Shown here: positions 47,987 through 56,411 of the stretch, one piece after another
Layout of the letters: every line of letters begins with the position of its first letter
Position numbering within the stretch: position 1 is the stretch's first letter
DNA from: Bacillus cereus G9842
Lineage (GTDB): Bacteria; Bacillota; Bacilli; Bacillales; Bacillaceae_G
Direction of reading: 5' to 3'
Assembly (NCBI RefSeq): GCF_000021305.1
Contig: NC_011772.1
Location: 3,014,001 to 3,078,000, forward strand
DNA length: 64,000 nucleotides
The notes under the pieces: generated by a model
Database searches by the model: none
Told to the model about the DNA's origin: nothing
What the model saw: the letters and a program-made list of their open reading frames with translations, nothing else
Position numbers and translations under genes: made by a program

Positions 47987-48430
47987 TTATAGTTCGAGTG
48001 CATAATACCCTAATTTTTTCAACTTTTCGATTATCATTTTTTTCTCAATATAGTCCAAACCACCAAATATATGCCGAATCGCCTCTTTATGCTGAGGAAA
48101 AATACTATCCATTAACTGAATACCATCTGAAGTAATTGACGCATACGTGACACGGCGGTCTTTTGGACATGGTTTTCGTATTAAGAACCTCTTCTTTTCC
48201 AACTTATCCACTACATACGTGATACTACTACTTGCAAGTAATATTTTCCCTCCAATTTTTTGTATAGGCTGATCGCCTTTACTATATAGTAGCTCAAGCA
48301 CTGCAAATTCAGTTGGATTAAGTCCATAACTTTTTATATCCTCTTCAATACGCTTAGTAATTGCCTGTGCTGCCCTTGATAATGTAACAAATAACTTTAA
48401 AGATAAGCTCTCATCATTAATCACACTCAT
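47987..48430 (-). CDS. MarR-family regulator, MhqR-like
   Basis: The product is 147 residues with a winged helix: LNPTEFAVLELLYSKGDQPIQKIG and ASSSITYVVDKLEKKRFLIRK followed by the DRRVTYASIT wing. It is close to the MhqR/YkvE group, which senses quinones and controls hydrolases, dioxygenases and oxidoreductases. ATG 48430 is preferred to the upstream TTG at 48439. No hydrolase gene is adjacent, so its target is unknown. It is a lone gene. Confidence 0.82.
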   Translation of the reverse strand: MSVINDESLSLKLFVTLSRAAQAITKRIEEDIKSYGLNPTEFAVLELLYSKGDQPIQKIGGKILLASSSITYVVDKLEKKRFLIRKPCPKDRRVTYASITSDGIQLMDSIFPQHKEAIRHIFGGLDYIEKKMIIEKLKKLGYYALEL

Positions 48431-48720
48431 AATTACCAATCCTTTACAAGTTATCTTGAATTCGAGATTTATTATATTATCGTCGAAATATTATGTCAAT
48501 AATTCATTTTAGTTTTATTAAGCCCCTTATCATTTATTTCTCAACATAAGAAATATGGAATTAGAAGAAAAAATTGTTAATATATAAGTATCTCAATTAC
48601 GTTATTTCTTTTAAAGAGAGCTTGTATTCTAACGCAAGTTCTCCTTTTTTATATTCTAAATTGAATCCGGACAAAGTTCACATATTGAGTCTGCCCATGT
48701 ATATGCTATAGTTTTTAAAC

Positions 48721-48762
48721 AAAGATTAGAGCCCTCCTACAAGAAGGAGAGCTCTAATCTTT
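48721..48762 (-). terminator. Terminator of the CorA-like gene
   Basis: AAAGATTAGAGCCCTCCT and AGGAGAGCTCTAATCTTT form an 18-bp stem with one mismatch, loop of 6 nt. Another hairpin lies at 48613-48655. The rest of 48431-48887 shows no gene. Confidence 0.7.
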
Positions 48763-48887
48763 CATATAAATATTCACAATTTTTATCATTGCGGGGACAT
48801 CAAAACTTTAACTTGATAGGGATATGGCACTACCCCAATTAATAAATATTATTAACTATATATCTATCATATTTTTTATAAACAGGA

Positions 48888-49838
48888 CTAATTAGATTTA
48901 AAAAAAGATTTCTTTTTCTTTACTCGTAATAAATCACCTGTCCACCCTTTGAATCGCATATACATATACATACCTACCGTTGTGAAAATAATAAATAAGA
49001 GAGCGATTAAATAGCTATATTTCCATTCTAGTTCAGGCATGTATTTAAAATTCATTCCCCATAATGCTCCTAAAGCTGTCAAAGGCGTACTCACAGCAGT
49101 TAATACAGTAAGAGCTTTCATAATTTCATTCCCACGATGAGAAGAAACAACTTCTTGTAAATGAATCATCGTGTCTAATTCTTCTTGGTACTCTTTAACA
49201 AGTTGTAATCCACGCTCTAATTTTACGTGTGTTTGTTTATAACAAAGGGTGTTTGTTAAGTTTTCTAACCAAGCTTCCTCCAAGCCTTGTAACACTTCCT
49301 GTATTAAGCGAAACACATGTGTGTTCATAAATAATTCATGACGAATATGATAAATTCTTTCTAAAACTGCTATGTTATTATGATGATAAAAATCCCATAA
49401 TACATTTCTGAAATTGTTTTCAAAATAGTCAACCTTTCGTAAATAGTGAGATATAAATATTGATAAGATAGCACATACTCCTTCAGCGGAACTATTACAA
49501 TTTTTTATACCCATAGGGAAATTATGTATTAATTTTTGGAAATCCTCTTCCTCTTTTTCCTGAACTGTTATCAGTATTCCATGAGCTACGAAATAATGAA
49601 GAAATTTTTGAATTTTGGCGTCCTTTTTATCTTGATCATATAAAAACGAACCATATACACAAGTTTGACTTGGTGATAACGTATAAACATATAATCCATT
49701 TTCACAAGGAGAACTTATTTTCTTTACAAATTGAGAGAAATAAGATGTTACATCACGAGGGATTATAGAAGAAAGTTTTTCAAGCTCACTAGTTTTCACA
49801 TGATACCAACTCCATTTCGTCATTTTTATGCATTCCAT
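48888..49838 (-). CDS. CorA-type divalent cation transporter
   Basis: The 316-residue protein has a cytoplasmic helical domain and two C-terminal membrane segments (about 250-268 and 278-300) with the CorA signature GALWGMNFKYMPEL (the GMN motif, near 260) that forms the outer pore entrance. CorA proteins form pentameric Mg2+ (or Co2+/Ni2+) channels. The first segment begins ALTVLTAVSTPLTALGA. GGAAG precedes the ATG. It is preceded at 49967 by a weak hairpin that ends the parM-like operon. Confidence 0.87.
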   Translation of the reverse strand: MECIKMTKWSWYHVKTSELEKLSSIIPRDVTSYFSQFVKKISSPCENGLYVYTLSPSQTCVYGSFLYDQDKKDAKIQKFLHYFVAHGILITVQEKEEEDFQKLIHNFPMGIKNCNSSAEGVCAILSIFISHYLRKVDYFENNFRNVLWDFYHHNNIAVLERIYHIRHELFMNTHVFRLIQEVLQGLEEAWLENLTNTLCYKQTHVKLERGLQLVKEYQEELDTMIHLQEVVSSHRGNEIMKALTVLTAVSTPLTALGALWGMNFKYMPELEWKYSYLIALLFIIFTTVGMYMYMRFKGWTGDLLRVKKKKSFFKSN

Positions 49839-49966
49839 ATTATTCTTCCTTTCTAAATAGTTTTATGTTTGATCGAATCATATCCGTAATACGAAATTTG
49901 TATGTAGGTATTCATGTCTTGGAGGAAAAGTTTTTAAATCATCTAAATTACAAAATAAATGACATA

Positions 49967-49999
49967 GGAGGTCTTATTCTTTTAAAAGGAAGACCCCCT
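49967..49999 (-). terminator. Weak hairpin after the ParM-like gene
   Basis: AGGAGGTCTT and AAGACCCCCT pair with a mismatch and an inner TTCTTTT/AAAAGGAA helix. No T-run follows on the minus strand, so termination is doubtful. Confidence 0.4.
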
Positions 50000-50143
50000 A
50001 TATATTAGTTATTTTTATTTTCAATTTTAAACATTTCCTCTATACAAGCACTTTTTATCTTTTCTTATAAAGAATTTATTATATGTGGAAAAGAAGCTAC
50101 ATAATTTGGCACGTCTATTCAATGAACTCCATTTCAGTCGTTA

Positions 50144-51169
50144 TTATAATTTGGATTCATATGCAGATTGATTGGTGATGTCCTCAAATACTTGACTTCC
50201 AATAATATAGTATCCATGAAGCGCGGCCTCTTTTGAAGCGTCTACCATACGGAAAGAAGCAATTTCACCTTGCATTTTTTCAATTCGTTTTTTGTGGATA
50301 TCTACTATTCCTCCGGTCCAAATAATAGTATCATACTGGTCTAACTTAAATTGTTCTTGTAATACACGCATGACGTCTTGGAAGTGTGCATCCAACTCTT
50401 TTTGAATTAAAATATCCACCTGACTTGTCTCATAATTTTCGTCTCGATCTCCATATCCTTTTTCTAATATTTTTGGCATGTCGTTAATATGCAATTGATT
50501 ACTTTCACCCGCATGATTCTGCAGGATATTCTTAATATTTTTCAAAGGCTTGCTACATCCTAGTTCCGTCTCATAATGATTTAAAATGAGATTCTGTTTC
50601 ATATCTGCCATTTCTAATGTACGAAATCCACCATCAATAATTAAGATGCGATCTTGTTCCTGAATAATTCCCTCTTTTAAGAAATAGGCATGTAAAGCGA
50701 CTGGTTGCTGAAGAATCAAAGCATTTTCCACCGTAATATTAATAAATTTCCCATCAATTTGCACGGAAGTTTCTTTTTTTAGTGCATGTTGTAATTGCTC
50801 GTGCTGACTACCAAAACAAGTGACTGGAAGCCCGGTAACAACTAAAGGTAACACGACATTTTCTTTATAATCCTTTGCAATGCAACCAAATATTTGTTGT
50901 TTAAAACGTTCGCTTTCATAATAATTTTCTATTTCTTCATTAAATGGAGGAAGCAATGAAGCGTCAGATTGATGTGCTTCATTTCCCATGTAGTATGCAA
51001 AGTCTAAGTCTATAAAACTCACCTTTGTTAAATCTTCACTGTCAGTATGATTAGGTACAGGGGCTAGTGTGGAAGCTTCACTCTTAATCGTCATCTCAGA
51101 ATCTACATCCTGTCGATATGCCCGCTTGGTAAAGCCAATTCCTACATCAATTGCATACAGAGATTTCAT
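50144..51169 (-). CDS. ParM/StbA-like actin-family ATPase, chromosomal
   Basis: The 341-residue protein has the bacterial actin nucleotide-binding motifs: phosphate-1 YAIDVGIGFTKRA (near 5-17), phosphate-2 RILIIDGGFRTLEMAD (near 175) and the adenosine motif DTIIWTGGIVDIHKK (near 280). Length and motif spacing fit ParM/Alp-type filament-forming ATPases usually encoded on plasmids. Here it is third in an operon with a YtxH-like and a YflT-like protein (gaps of 35 and 74 bp) behind a sigma-B-like promoter. No partner ParR/ centromere-like repeat is visible. GAGG precedes the ATG. Confidence 0.78.
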   Translation of the reverse strand: MKSLYAIDVGIGFTKRAYRQDVDSEMTIKSEASTLAPVPNHTDSEDLTKVSFIDLDFAYYMGNEAHQSDASLLPPFNEEIENYYESERFKQQIFGCIAKDYKENVVLPLVVTGLPVTCFGSQHEQLQHALKKETSVQIDGKFINITVENALILQQPVALHAYFLKEGIIQEQDRILIIDGGFRTLEMADMKQNLILNHYETELGCSKPLKNIKNILQNHAGESNQLHINDMPKILEKGYGDRDENYETSQVDILIQKELDAHFQDVMRVLQEQFKLDQYDTIIWTGGIVDIHKKRIEKMQGEIASFRMVDASKEAALHGYYIIGSQVFEDITNQSAYESKL

Positions 51170-51204
51170 ACTTTTTTCCTCACTTTCTCTTTTAAAAATT
51201 AAAT

Positions 51205-51615
51205 CTAGGCACTCTCTTCTTTCTCTTCTTTCCCTTCTTTCACATATTTCTTTTCATTTTCCGTTTTTTCTCCGTCTAGGTTCCTACTATTTTCATTTAT
51301 TTCGTAATCCTTTTCATCTTTTTTCTTTTTGTTACTTTCGTTTTCTGTTAAGTCTTTAATGGTAGAAATGACAACTGGTGTGGCTGTAAGCAATTGTGGT
51401 AATGTTTGTTTTGCAACATTAGCTGCAGTTGCAGAGAATTGTTTACTTGTCTCAGTTACCTTCTCCAATGTTTCCTTTATGTTTCCTTCTTGTAGTTTTT
51501 CTTTTACGCTTTTTCCTTTTGTTTGTATAGCTTTCCGATTTTCTTTTTTTAATAGGGAGACGATGACTCCGGTCGTAATCCCAATCACAGCATATTTAAA
51601 TATTGTATGTTTCAT
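51205..51615 (-). CDS. YtxH-like small membrane protein with highly charged tail
   Basis: The 136-residue protein has one N-terminal membrane segment (MKHTIFKYAVIGITTGVIVS) then a Lys/Glu-rich helical region and a strongly charged tail (NESNKKKKDEKDYE, KEGKEEKEESA). It resembles YtxH-type general stress proteins in layout. AAGGGTGAG lies upstream of ATG 51615. Its place between a YflT-like stress protein and an actin-like ATPase suggests it may tether one of them to the membrane; this is inference. Confidence 0.6.
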   Translation of the reverse strand: MKHTIFKYAVIGITTGVIVSLLKKENRKAIQTKGKSVKEKLQEGNIKETLEKVTETSKQFSATAANVAKQTLPQLLTATPVVISTIKDLTENESNKKKKDEKDYEINENSRNLDGEKTENEKKYVKEGKEEKEESA

Positions 51616-51689
51616 TTTTCTCACCCTTCTCTACTTTTATTTTCTTCAATGCTACAACTTAAAATAATTACCTTACCTATTGCAATCTA

Positions 51690-52076
51690 TTAGAGAGAAT
51701 GATAGGTTTGCGACTTCCTATCACTCGCCATTGGTGTTTCAGCTGTTACTAGGAGTAAAATCCTCCCTTGATCTAGCTTTTCTTCATATAAGTTAGCTTC
51801 CTCCTTCGACAATCCCATTTCTTCCATTTGATTTCGAAGTTCGTCCCCTTTTTTGGAGAAAAAGTTGATAATACTTGTTCCCAATCCTTGTTCTTTTACT
51901 CCAATCGTATTTGTGTTTGTATCATCCGCAATCTTTTTTGTTAGATGTTTTTCATGTGTTAAGACATACATGTCATCTTGGTGAATCCCTTGCAATTCTA
52001 GCTCTTTTACTTTCATAACTACTTCCTGTTCATTTTCATATTCATGAACCACCGGTTTTCTTTCATTCTTGTGCAT
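51690..52076 (-). CDS. YflT/general-stress-17M-like protein
   Basis: The 128-residue protein resembles the YflT family (heat-induced stress protein), with VVHEYENEQEVVMKVKELELQG (N-terminal fold), YVLTHEKHLTKKIADDTNTNTIGV and a C-terminal LLLVTAETP strand. The ATG at 52076 has AAGGAGG upstream. It is the first gene of a likely three-gene operon whose promoter resembles sigma-B sites, fitting the family's stress role. Confidence 0.72.
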   Translation of the reverse strand: MHKNERKPVVHEYENEQEVVMKVKELELQGIHQDDMYVLTHEKHLTKKIADDTNTNTIGVKEQGLGTSIINFFSKKGDELRNQMEEMGLSKEEANLYEEKLDQGRILLLVTAETPMASDRKSQTYHSL

Positions 52077-52134
52077 TGTATTTTTCCTCCTTTAAATTTT
52101 TTATTTTTTTATTTAGTTGTTATGTAATATGTAA

Positions 52135-52160
52135 TACACCTATTTTAAAGATGTTAAACC
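52135..52160 (-). promoter_or_regulatory. Candidate sigma-B promoter of the YflT-YtxH-ParM operon
   Basis: On the minus strand GGTTTAA (52160-52154) is followed after 13 bp by GGTGTA (52140-52135). B. cereus sigma-B promoters have a GGTTTAA-like -35 and GGGTA-like -10 at this spacing; the -10 differs at one or two bases. The rest of 52077-52463 has no gene. Confidence 0.55.
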
Positions 52161-52365
52161 TAAATTTTCAAAAAATTTCATAAAATAAGTTATAAATGTT
52201 TTTGAATATCACAGCGATGTCACGAGAAGTTTGCTTTGATAAAAGTGCTACAAATAACGATTTGTTTGGAAGGCAAGCCCATTGTTTTATAGAAAATTTC
52301 TATTTAGAAAAAGTTACAAAAGGAGTACAAGATATTTTTTTCGTTAATTAAATCCTAGGAAAATA

Positions 52366-52397
52366 AAAAAGCACTCTTTTTAAAAGAGTGCTAAAAA
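52366..52397 (-). terminator. Terminator of the secreted hydrolase gene
   Basis: AGCACTCTTTT and AAAAGAGTGCT pair over 11 bp with a short loop; T6 follows on the minus strand. Confidence 0.8.
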
Positions 52398-52463
52398 ACA
52401 TATAACCTAATAATGTTTCTAGTTTGATTACAGAAAGAAAGTCTTTATTAAAACATATAGTTG

Positions 52464-54002
52464 CTAATTTAATTGCGATCTTCCTTGCACCCAAGCAGCA
52501 ATGTCATTTATAACATACTCAGGGATATTAGCAGGACTATAATATTCATCCGGTTTACTTATTTCTCCATCACCTTCTGTAAAGAAATGATTTAACTTCG
52601 GATATAGTCGATAATCGACGTTATCTCGTTCTTTTAATTGTTCTTTCCAAAGAGGAATTTCGATTTTTGATTGAACTTGATAGTCTCTTTCCCCTTGAAT
52701 AATAAGAAGCGGTGTCTTTTGTTCTTTTGACATTTCGGCTGCTTTAATTTTTCGGATAGAATCCCAAAATATTGCTGATCCTAAGTAAAAATCTTTTGGG
52801 GGATTCTGACTAGAGAAATTTGGATCATTTAATAATTCAAATTGTGCTTTGTAGAATTTATATTCATCTAGATTCATTGCTCCAATAGAAAAAAGGTACT
52901 CAAATTGATCTAAAACAACGTCTTGGATCGTACGAGCTGGCCCACCCATTACAATTGCCCCAGCAATATTATTATTTTGGTCTTTTTCAATCATTTTCGG
53001 AAGCATCATTCCACCTTGACTATGACCAAGAATATATATTTGATTCTTATTTATTAGAGGCTCATTTTTAAGAAATTGAGTTACAAAAAGAGCATCATCT
53101 GTTGTCTCTTTATCAACTGTATAAAAGGGACTAAATTGTGTTTTCAACCCATGTTCATAAGTTCTTTTATTATAGCGAAGAACAGCAATTCCCTTCGATG
53201 CAAGACCTTCAGCTAAATCGCGAAATGGTTTTAAAGCAAACGCTGTTTCATCCTGATCGGTTGCTCCTGATCCTTGAACAAGAATAACCGCTGGAAAAGG
53301 ACCCTTTCCTTTTGGAACCGACAATGTTCCTGGTAATGGAAATGCACCACTTCCAACTACTACTTCTTTATCAACAAATGATTCAGGCTTACTATATGAT
53401 GGACGCTCTGCAACAGGACTAAACGACATGCTTAGTTGAAAATCGTCTATTTTTCCAGATGGATCTAGTTTAATTAGTAAAGGTACAGTCATTTTTTCAA
53501 AAACTAATTGAATCTCCACATTTGTATGAACAGGATTTGTCTCTTTTTGTGTAACCTCTCCAATTTCTATAAAAGAACCTGCTTGTAATTGTACTGGGAG
53601 TCCCTCCCAATAGCTCTTCAGCCATTCTTCGGATATTATTTTCTGTAATGACCTTGAGGTTAAATCAAATGCAGATTTATAATCTTCACTATTCATATGA
53701 CGAATAAATGAAAGAGTAGTAGATATAATAGGATTTTCATCATCACTATTGTCTACTTTTTTTATAGTTGTGTTTGCTTCCTTTAATTTCGAAATAAATT
53801 GATGGTTAAACGGATAATTATATGTATCAGGATATAAGCTTGTTTTCAATACTTCCGTATTCCGTCCCTCATACAAACTTGAAGAACTCGTAAAATTTTC
53901 AGGTAAAATTACTTCCTCCGCATATGAGACTGAGGGAATTGTTATTGAAAAAATCGCACTAACAAGTAATAACTTATTACTTGTTCTTCTTTTCTTACCC
54001 AT
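52464..54002 (-). CDS. Secreted alpha/beta hydrolase with N-terminal DUF3887-like domain
   Basis: The 512-residue precursor starts at MGKKRRTSNK (AAAGGAG upstream) with a signal peptide to about 28. Residues 80-190 form a DUF3887-like domain (NPIISTTLSFIRHMNSEDYKS), followed by an alpha/beta hydrolase: nucleophile Ser in YILGHSQGGMM (near 325), acid in IIQGERDYQVQ and His in KLNHFFTEG. This combination is common in Bacillus exported hydrolases. Substrate unknown. It is a lone gene. Confidence 0.8.
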   Translation of the reverse strand: MGKKRRTSNKLLLVSAIFSITIPSVSYAEEVILPENFTSSSSLYEGRNTEVLKTSLYPDTYNYPFNHQFISKLKEANTTIKKVDNSDDENPIISTTLSFIRHMNSEDYKSAFDLTSRSLQKIISEEWLKSYWEGLPVQLQAGSFIEIGEVTQKETNPVHTNVEIQLVFEKMTVPLLIKLDPSGKIDDFQLSMSFSPVAERPSYSKPESFVDKEVVVGSGAFPLPGTLSVPKGKGPFPAVILVQGSGATDQDETAFALKPFRDLAEGLASKGIAVLRYNKRTYEHGLKTQFSPFYTVDKETTDDALFVTQFLKNEPLINKNQIYILGHSQGGMMLPKMIEKDQNNNIAGAIVMGGPARTIQDVVLDQFEYLFSIGAMNLDEYKFYKAQFELLNDPNFSSQNPPKDFYLGSAIFWDSIRKIKAAEMSKEQKTPLLIIQGERDYQVQSKIEIPLWKEQLKERDNVDYRLYPKLNHFFTEGDGEISKPDEYYSPANIPEYVINDIAAWVQGRSQLN

Positions 54003-54577
54003 ACTTATTGATTCTCCTTTCAAAATTTAAAATTTCTAATACAGTATGCCAACTATAAGGAAAATAAAAATTATCAAAGAGATTAATAATCTATTTTACG
54101 ATCCCCCCTAACTAATTAAAAATCTATCATTAACAAACTTCAATAAAAAATGCCCTCCCCCTCTTTTTTTATTGTTGGATTTTCCAAGGACTTAGAAGCA
54201 CAGCACTAATTTACATGTAAATGACCCATGAGATTCTCTGTTTCAAAAGAAAAAAGCACCCCACTAGATGCTTTCTTTAATTGTTCTCACTCTCATTTAT
54301 TTAGTTAATTCTCTTATTACTGTAAAATAAATTTATTCTATTTCCTAAATCTCACTTATTTCTTAATTCACTCATACCAATATAAAACCTAATAACCTAT
54401 CCTCAAAAAATAAAGAAAACAGGTTATTTGGCTATTCATTCCGTAAGCTTACTGCTCAAGTTAGTCTTTTTTCACACGGTTAAACTTTATTAAGAAAACC
54501 TTAAGGAATTTCCCTCTATATTTATAAGAATTTTTTTCTATACTGAATCATGTAAATGAACAAGAGGAGAAACGATC
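54003..54577. other. Intergenic region without a gene
   Basis: 575 bp, A/T-rich. I see only weak inverted repeats (AAAGCA...TGCTTT near 54252-54275; AACCT...AGGTT near 54388-54427) and the upstream region of the YxeA-like gene (GAGGAG before its ATG). No coding frame of note. Confidence 0.5.
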
Positions 54578-54943
54578 ATGAAGAAATTTGTAATTTGCAT
54601 ACTAGGAATAGGCCTCCCTATATACTTACTACCTTTCATATTACGCGGAGATTTAGACAGATTTAATCCCATTGCTGAAGAAAAGAATGTATATGCCGTT
54701 GCGAAAGGATATGGTGTTCCAGATTATCATCATAAAGGAAGAGCTATGTACTCACTAAAAGGTGTTGATGAATTAAGCAATGAAAAAGAATATAAAGTTG
54801 GAACGAACACGCCTAATGATTTTACAAGAAAAATTTACTTAAAAATTCATGTGAAAGGTAAGTATGTCTATTCCTACGATATTATTTCTGAAAAGGACAT
54901 TCCAGAGAAAATAAGGGGACAATTGGAGATAGCAAAGAAATAA
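54578..54943 (+). CDS. YxeA-family (DUF1093) secreted protein
   Basis: A 121-residue protein with an N-terminal hydrophobic segment (FVICILGIGLPIYLLPFIL) and a small beta-rich domain typical of YxeA: YAVAKGYGVPDYHHKGRAMY and the Lys-rich YLKIHVKGKYVYSYDIIS ending EKDIPEKI. The family is of unknown function and often occurs in multiple copies. GAGGAG precedes the ATG; a strong terminator follows. A fragment of a paralogue sits at 63782-63856. Confidence 0.75.
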   Translation: MKKFVICILGIGLPIYLLPFILRGDLDRFNPIAEEKNVYAVAKGYGVPDYHHKGRAMYSLKGVDELSNEKEYKVGTNTPNDFTRKIYLKIHVKGKYVYSYDIISEKDIPEKIRGQLEIAKK

Positions 54944-54974
54944 AAGAGCCAATTCGTACGAGTTGGCTCTTTAT
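54943..54974 (+). terminator. Terminator of the YxeA-like gene
   Basis: AAAGAGCCAA/TTGGCTCTTT with a central TCGTACGA loop, immediately past the stop. Confidence 0.85.
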
Positions 54975-55030
54975 TATCGCTCCCATCTACCGTTTGGAGA
55001 ATTCTTTCGATCGATTTATTAAGTTCGTTA

Positions 55031-55741
55031 TCATTGTTTTAACAACCATTCTTCAATTACTTTAACTGTTTCATCCCGTTGTGCTTTTGACGTAATTAAG
55101 CTTGCATTATCACCTTTTTGCTCACCATACATGCCAAAATGAGCATGGTTTCCGCCTTTTATCATGTGCATAGTTGTATTCTTTGACATTAACTTTTTAT
55201 TGTTCTCTATTTTTTCTACAGTTGCTAAAGCATCTACTTCTCCATAAATAGATAACATTGGAATCGATTTTGTAGAGAAATCATCTGCAGGATAAGAGCC
55301 TAAGAAAATGATCCCATCTACCTTGTCTTCATTCTGAAAGGCATACTTAGAAATCATAGCTCCGCCCATTGAATGTCCAGCAACGTACCATTTTTGAACT
55401 TCAGGGTACTGTTCAATTACACTATCTACCGCATTGATTCCAAGTATCGCTAAGTTTAATGGTAACTTAGGCATTACTACAAAATGCCCATCTTTTGCAA
55501 GAGCTTCTCCTAAGTAACTATAAGCTTCAGCTTCTACTTTAGCACCTTGATAAAAAACAACCCCTATTTTAGCATCTTTCTGTCCAAAAACTATATTATC
55601 TTCATCTTTTTTATCATTCACTAACGACAAAGCCTCTTTCGTTGGTTTGTAAGTAAACTGGGACCAAGTAAAAAAAGTAATACTCCCTATAAGTAAAATA
55701 CCAAGTAAAGAGTACAGAACAATTTTCATCCATTTCTTCAT
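55031..55741 (-). CDS. Membrane-anchored alpha/beta hydrolase
   Basis: The 236-residue protein has an uncleaved-looking N-terminal hydrophobic segment (IVLYSLLGILLIGSITFF) and a hydrolase core: nucleophile in WYVAGHSMGGAMI (near 122), acid in IYGEVDALA (near 175) and His in KGGNHAHFG. It resembles the carboxymethylenebutenolidase/YqiA-like alpha-beta hydrolases. GGGAGG precedes the ATG. Substrate unknown. Confidence 0.8.
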   Translation of the reverse strand: MKKWMKIVLYSLLGILLIGSITFFTWSQFTYKPTKEALSLVNDKKDEDNIVFGQKDAKIGVVFYQGAKVEAEAYSYLGEALAKDGHFVVMPKLPLNLAILGINAVDSVIEQYPEVQKWYVAGHSMGGAMISKYAFQNEDKVDGIIFLGSYPADDFSTKSIPMLSIYGEVDALATVEKIENNKKLMSKNTTMHMIKGGNHAHFGMYGEQKGDNASLITSKAQRDETVKVIEEWLLKQ

Positions 55742-55800
55742 ATGTATGACCTCCCTAAGATGTATATATTCTATACTTTAGATTATCATTAATAAACATA

Positions 55801-55833
55801 AAAACTCGAGCATTTTTATTGTGCTCAAGTTTT
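55801..55833 (-). terminator. Terminator of tspO
   Basis: AAAACTCGAGCA and TGCTCAAGTTTT form a 12-bp stem with one mismatch and TTTTTAT on the minus strand, 12 bp past the tspO stop. Confidence 0.75.
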
Positions 55834-55844
55834 CATTTACGTCT

Positions 55845-56300
55845 TTAATTTATACTATAAATTGTCCAAGATAAATATGTAGCAAATGCAGACCATAAAA
55901 AATATGGAATTAGCAACCATGTCGATACTTTAGATAAATTGGAAGAAAACATAATGAGAAGTAACGTAGTAATAGCGACTAGTAAACAGTCTACTGTTGC
56001 TAAAAACAAATTTTTTTGAATGAATTGAAAGTAGCTGAACGCTTGATTGCACATATAATTTAAAAGGAATACAAACCAAAATGTTTTTGGCTTGAATCCA
56101 TAGTTGTTGTAAATAATTGCAACTGATAATGCAATAAGTCCAAATAATACAGCCCATATCATTCCGATTGTCATACCAGGAGGTGTCCAAGACGGCTTTT
56201 CTAACGCATCATACCAAGTACGATCAATAGGGAATAAAACACTAGAAACATAAAACAAACCATATGTTAGTAAAAATACTATAATACTAGATTTTTTCAT
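55845..56300 (-). CDS. tspO: Tryptophan-rich sensory protein TspO
   Basis: The 151-residue five-helix membrane protein contains the TspO signature WYDALEKPSWTPPG (near 30) and AFSYFQF (near 90) and a C-terminal WSAFATYLSWTIY. It closely matches the B. cereus TspO whose structure was determined. TspO binds and may photo-degrade protoporphyrin IX. I chose ATG 56300 because AAAGGAG is 7 bases upstream; a second ATG two codons earlier leaves one base only. It follows phr by about 110 bp on the same strand. Confidence 0.9.
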   Translation of the reverse strand: MKKSSIIVFLLTYGLFYVSSVLFPIDRTWYDALEKPSWTPPGMTIGMIWAVLFGLIALSVAIIYNNYGFKPKTFWFVFLLNYMCNQAFSYFQFIQKNLFLATVDCLLVAITTLLLIMFSSNLSKVSTWLLIPYFLWSAFATYLSWTIYSIN

Positions 56301-56411
56301 AAACATTCTCCTTTTTACTAGAAGATTATAGAAACTTTATATGATTAGTATGCCCTTGTAATGGATAAATTTCTAATATTTAAATTTCAAATACATATCG
56401 TTTAATCTATT

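Noticed and set aside
48613..48655. Hairpin GAGAGCTTG...CAAGTTCTC with T-run on the plus strand
   Set aside because: No plus-strand gene ends here, so I do not call it a terminator.
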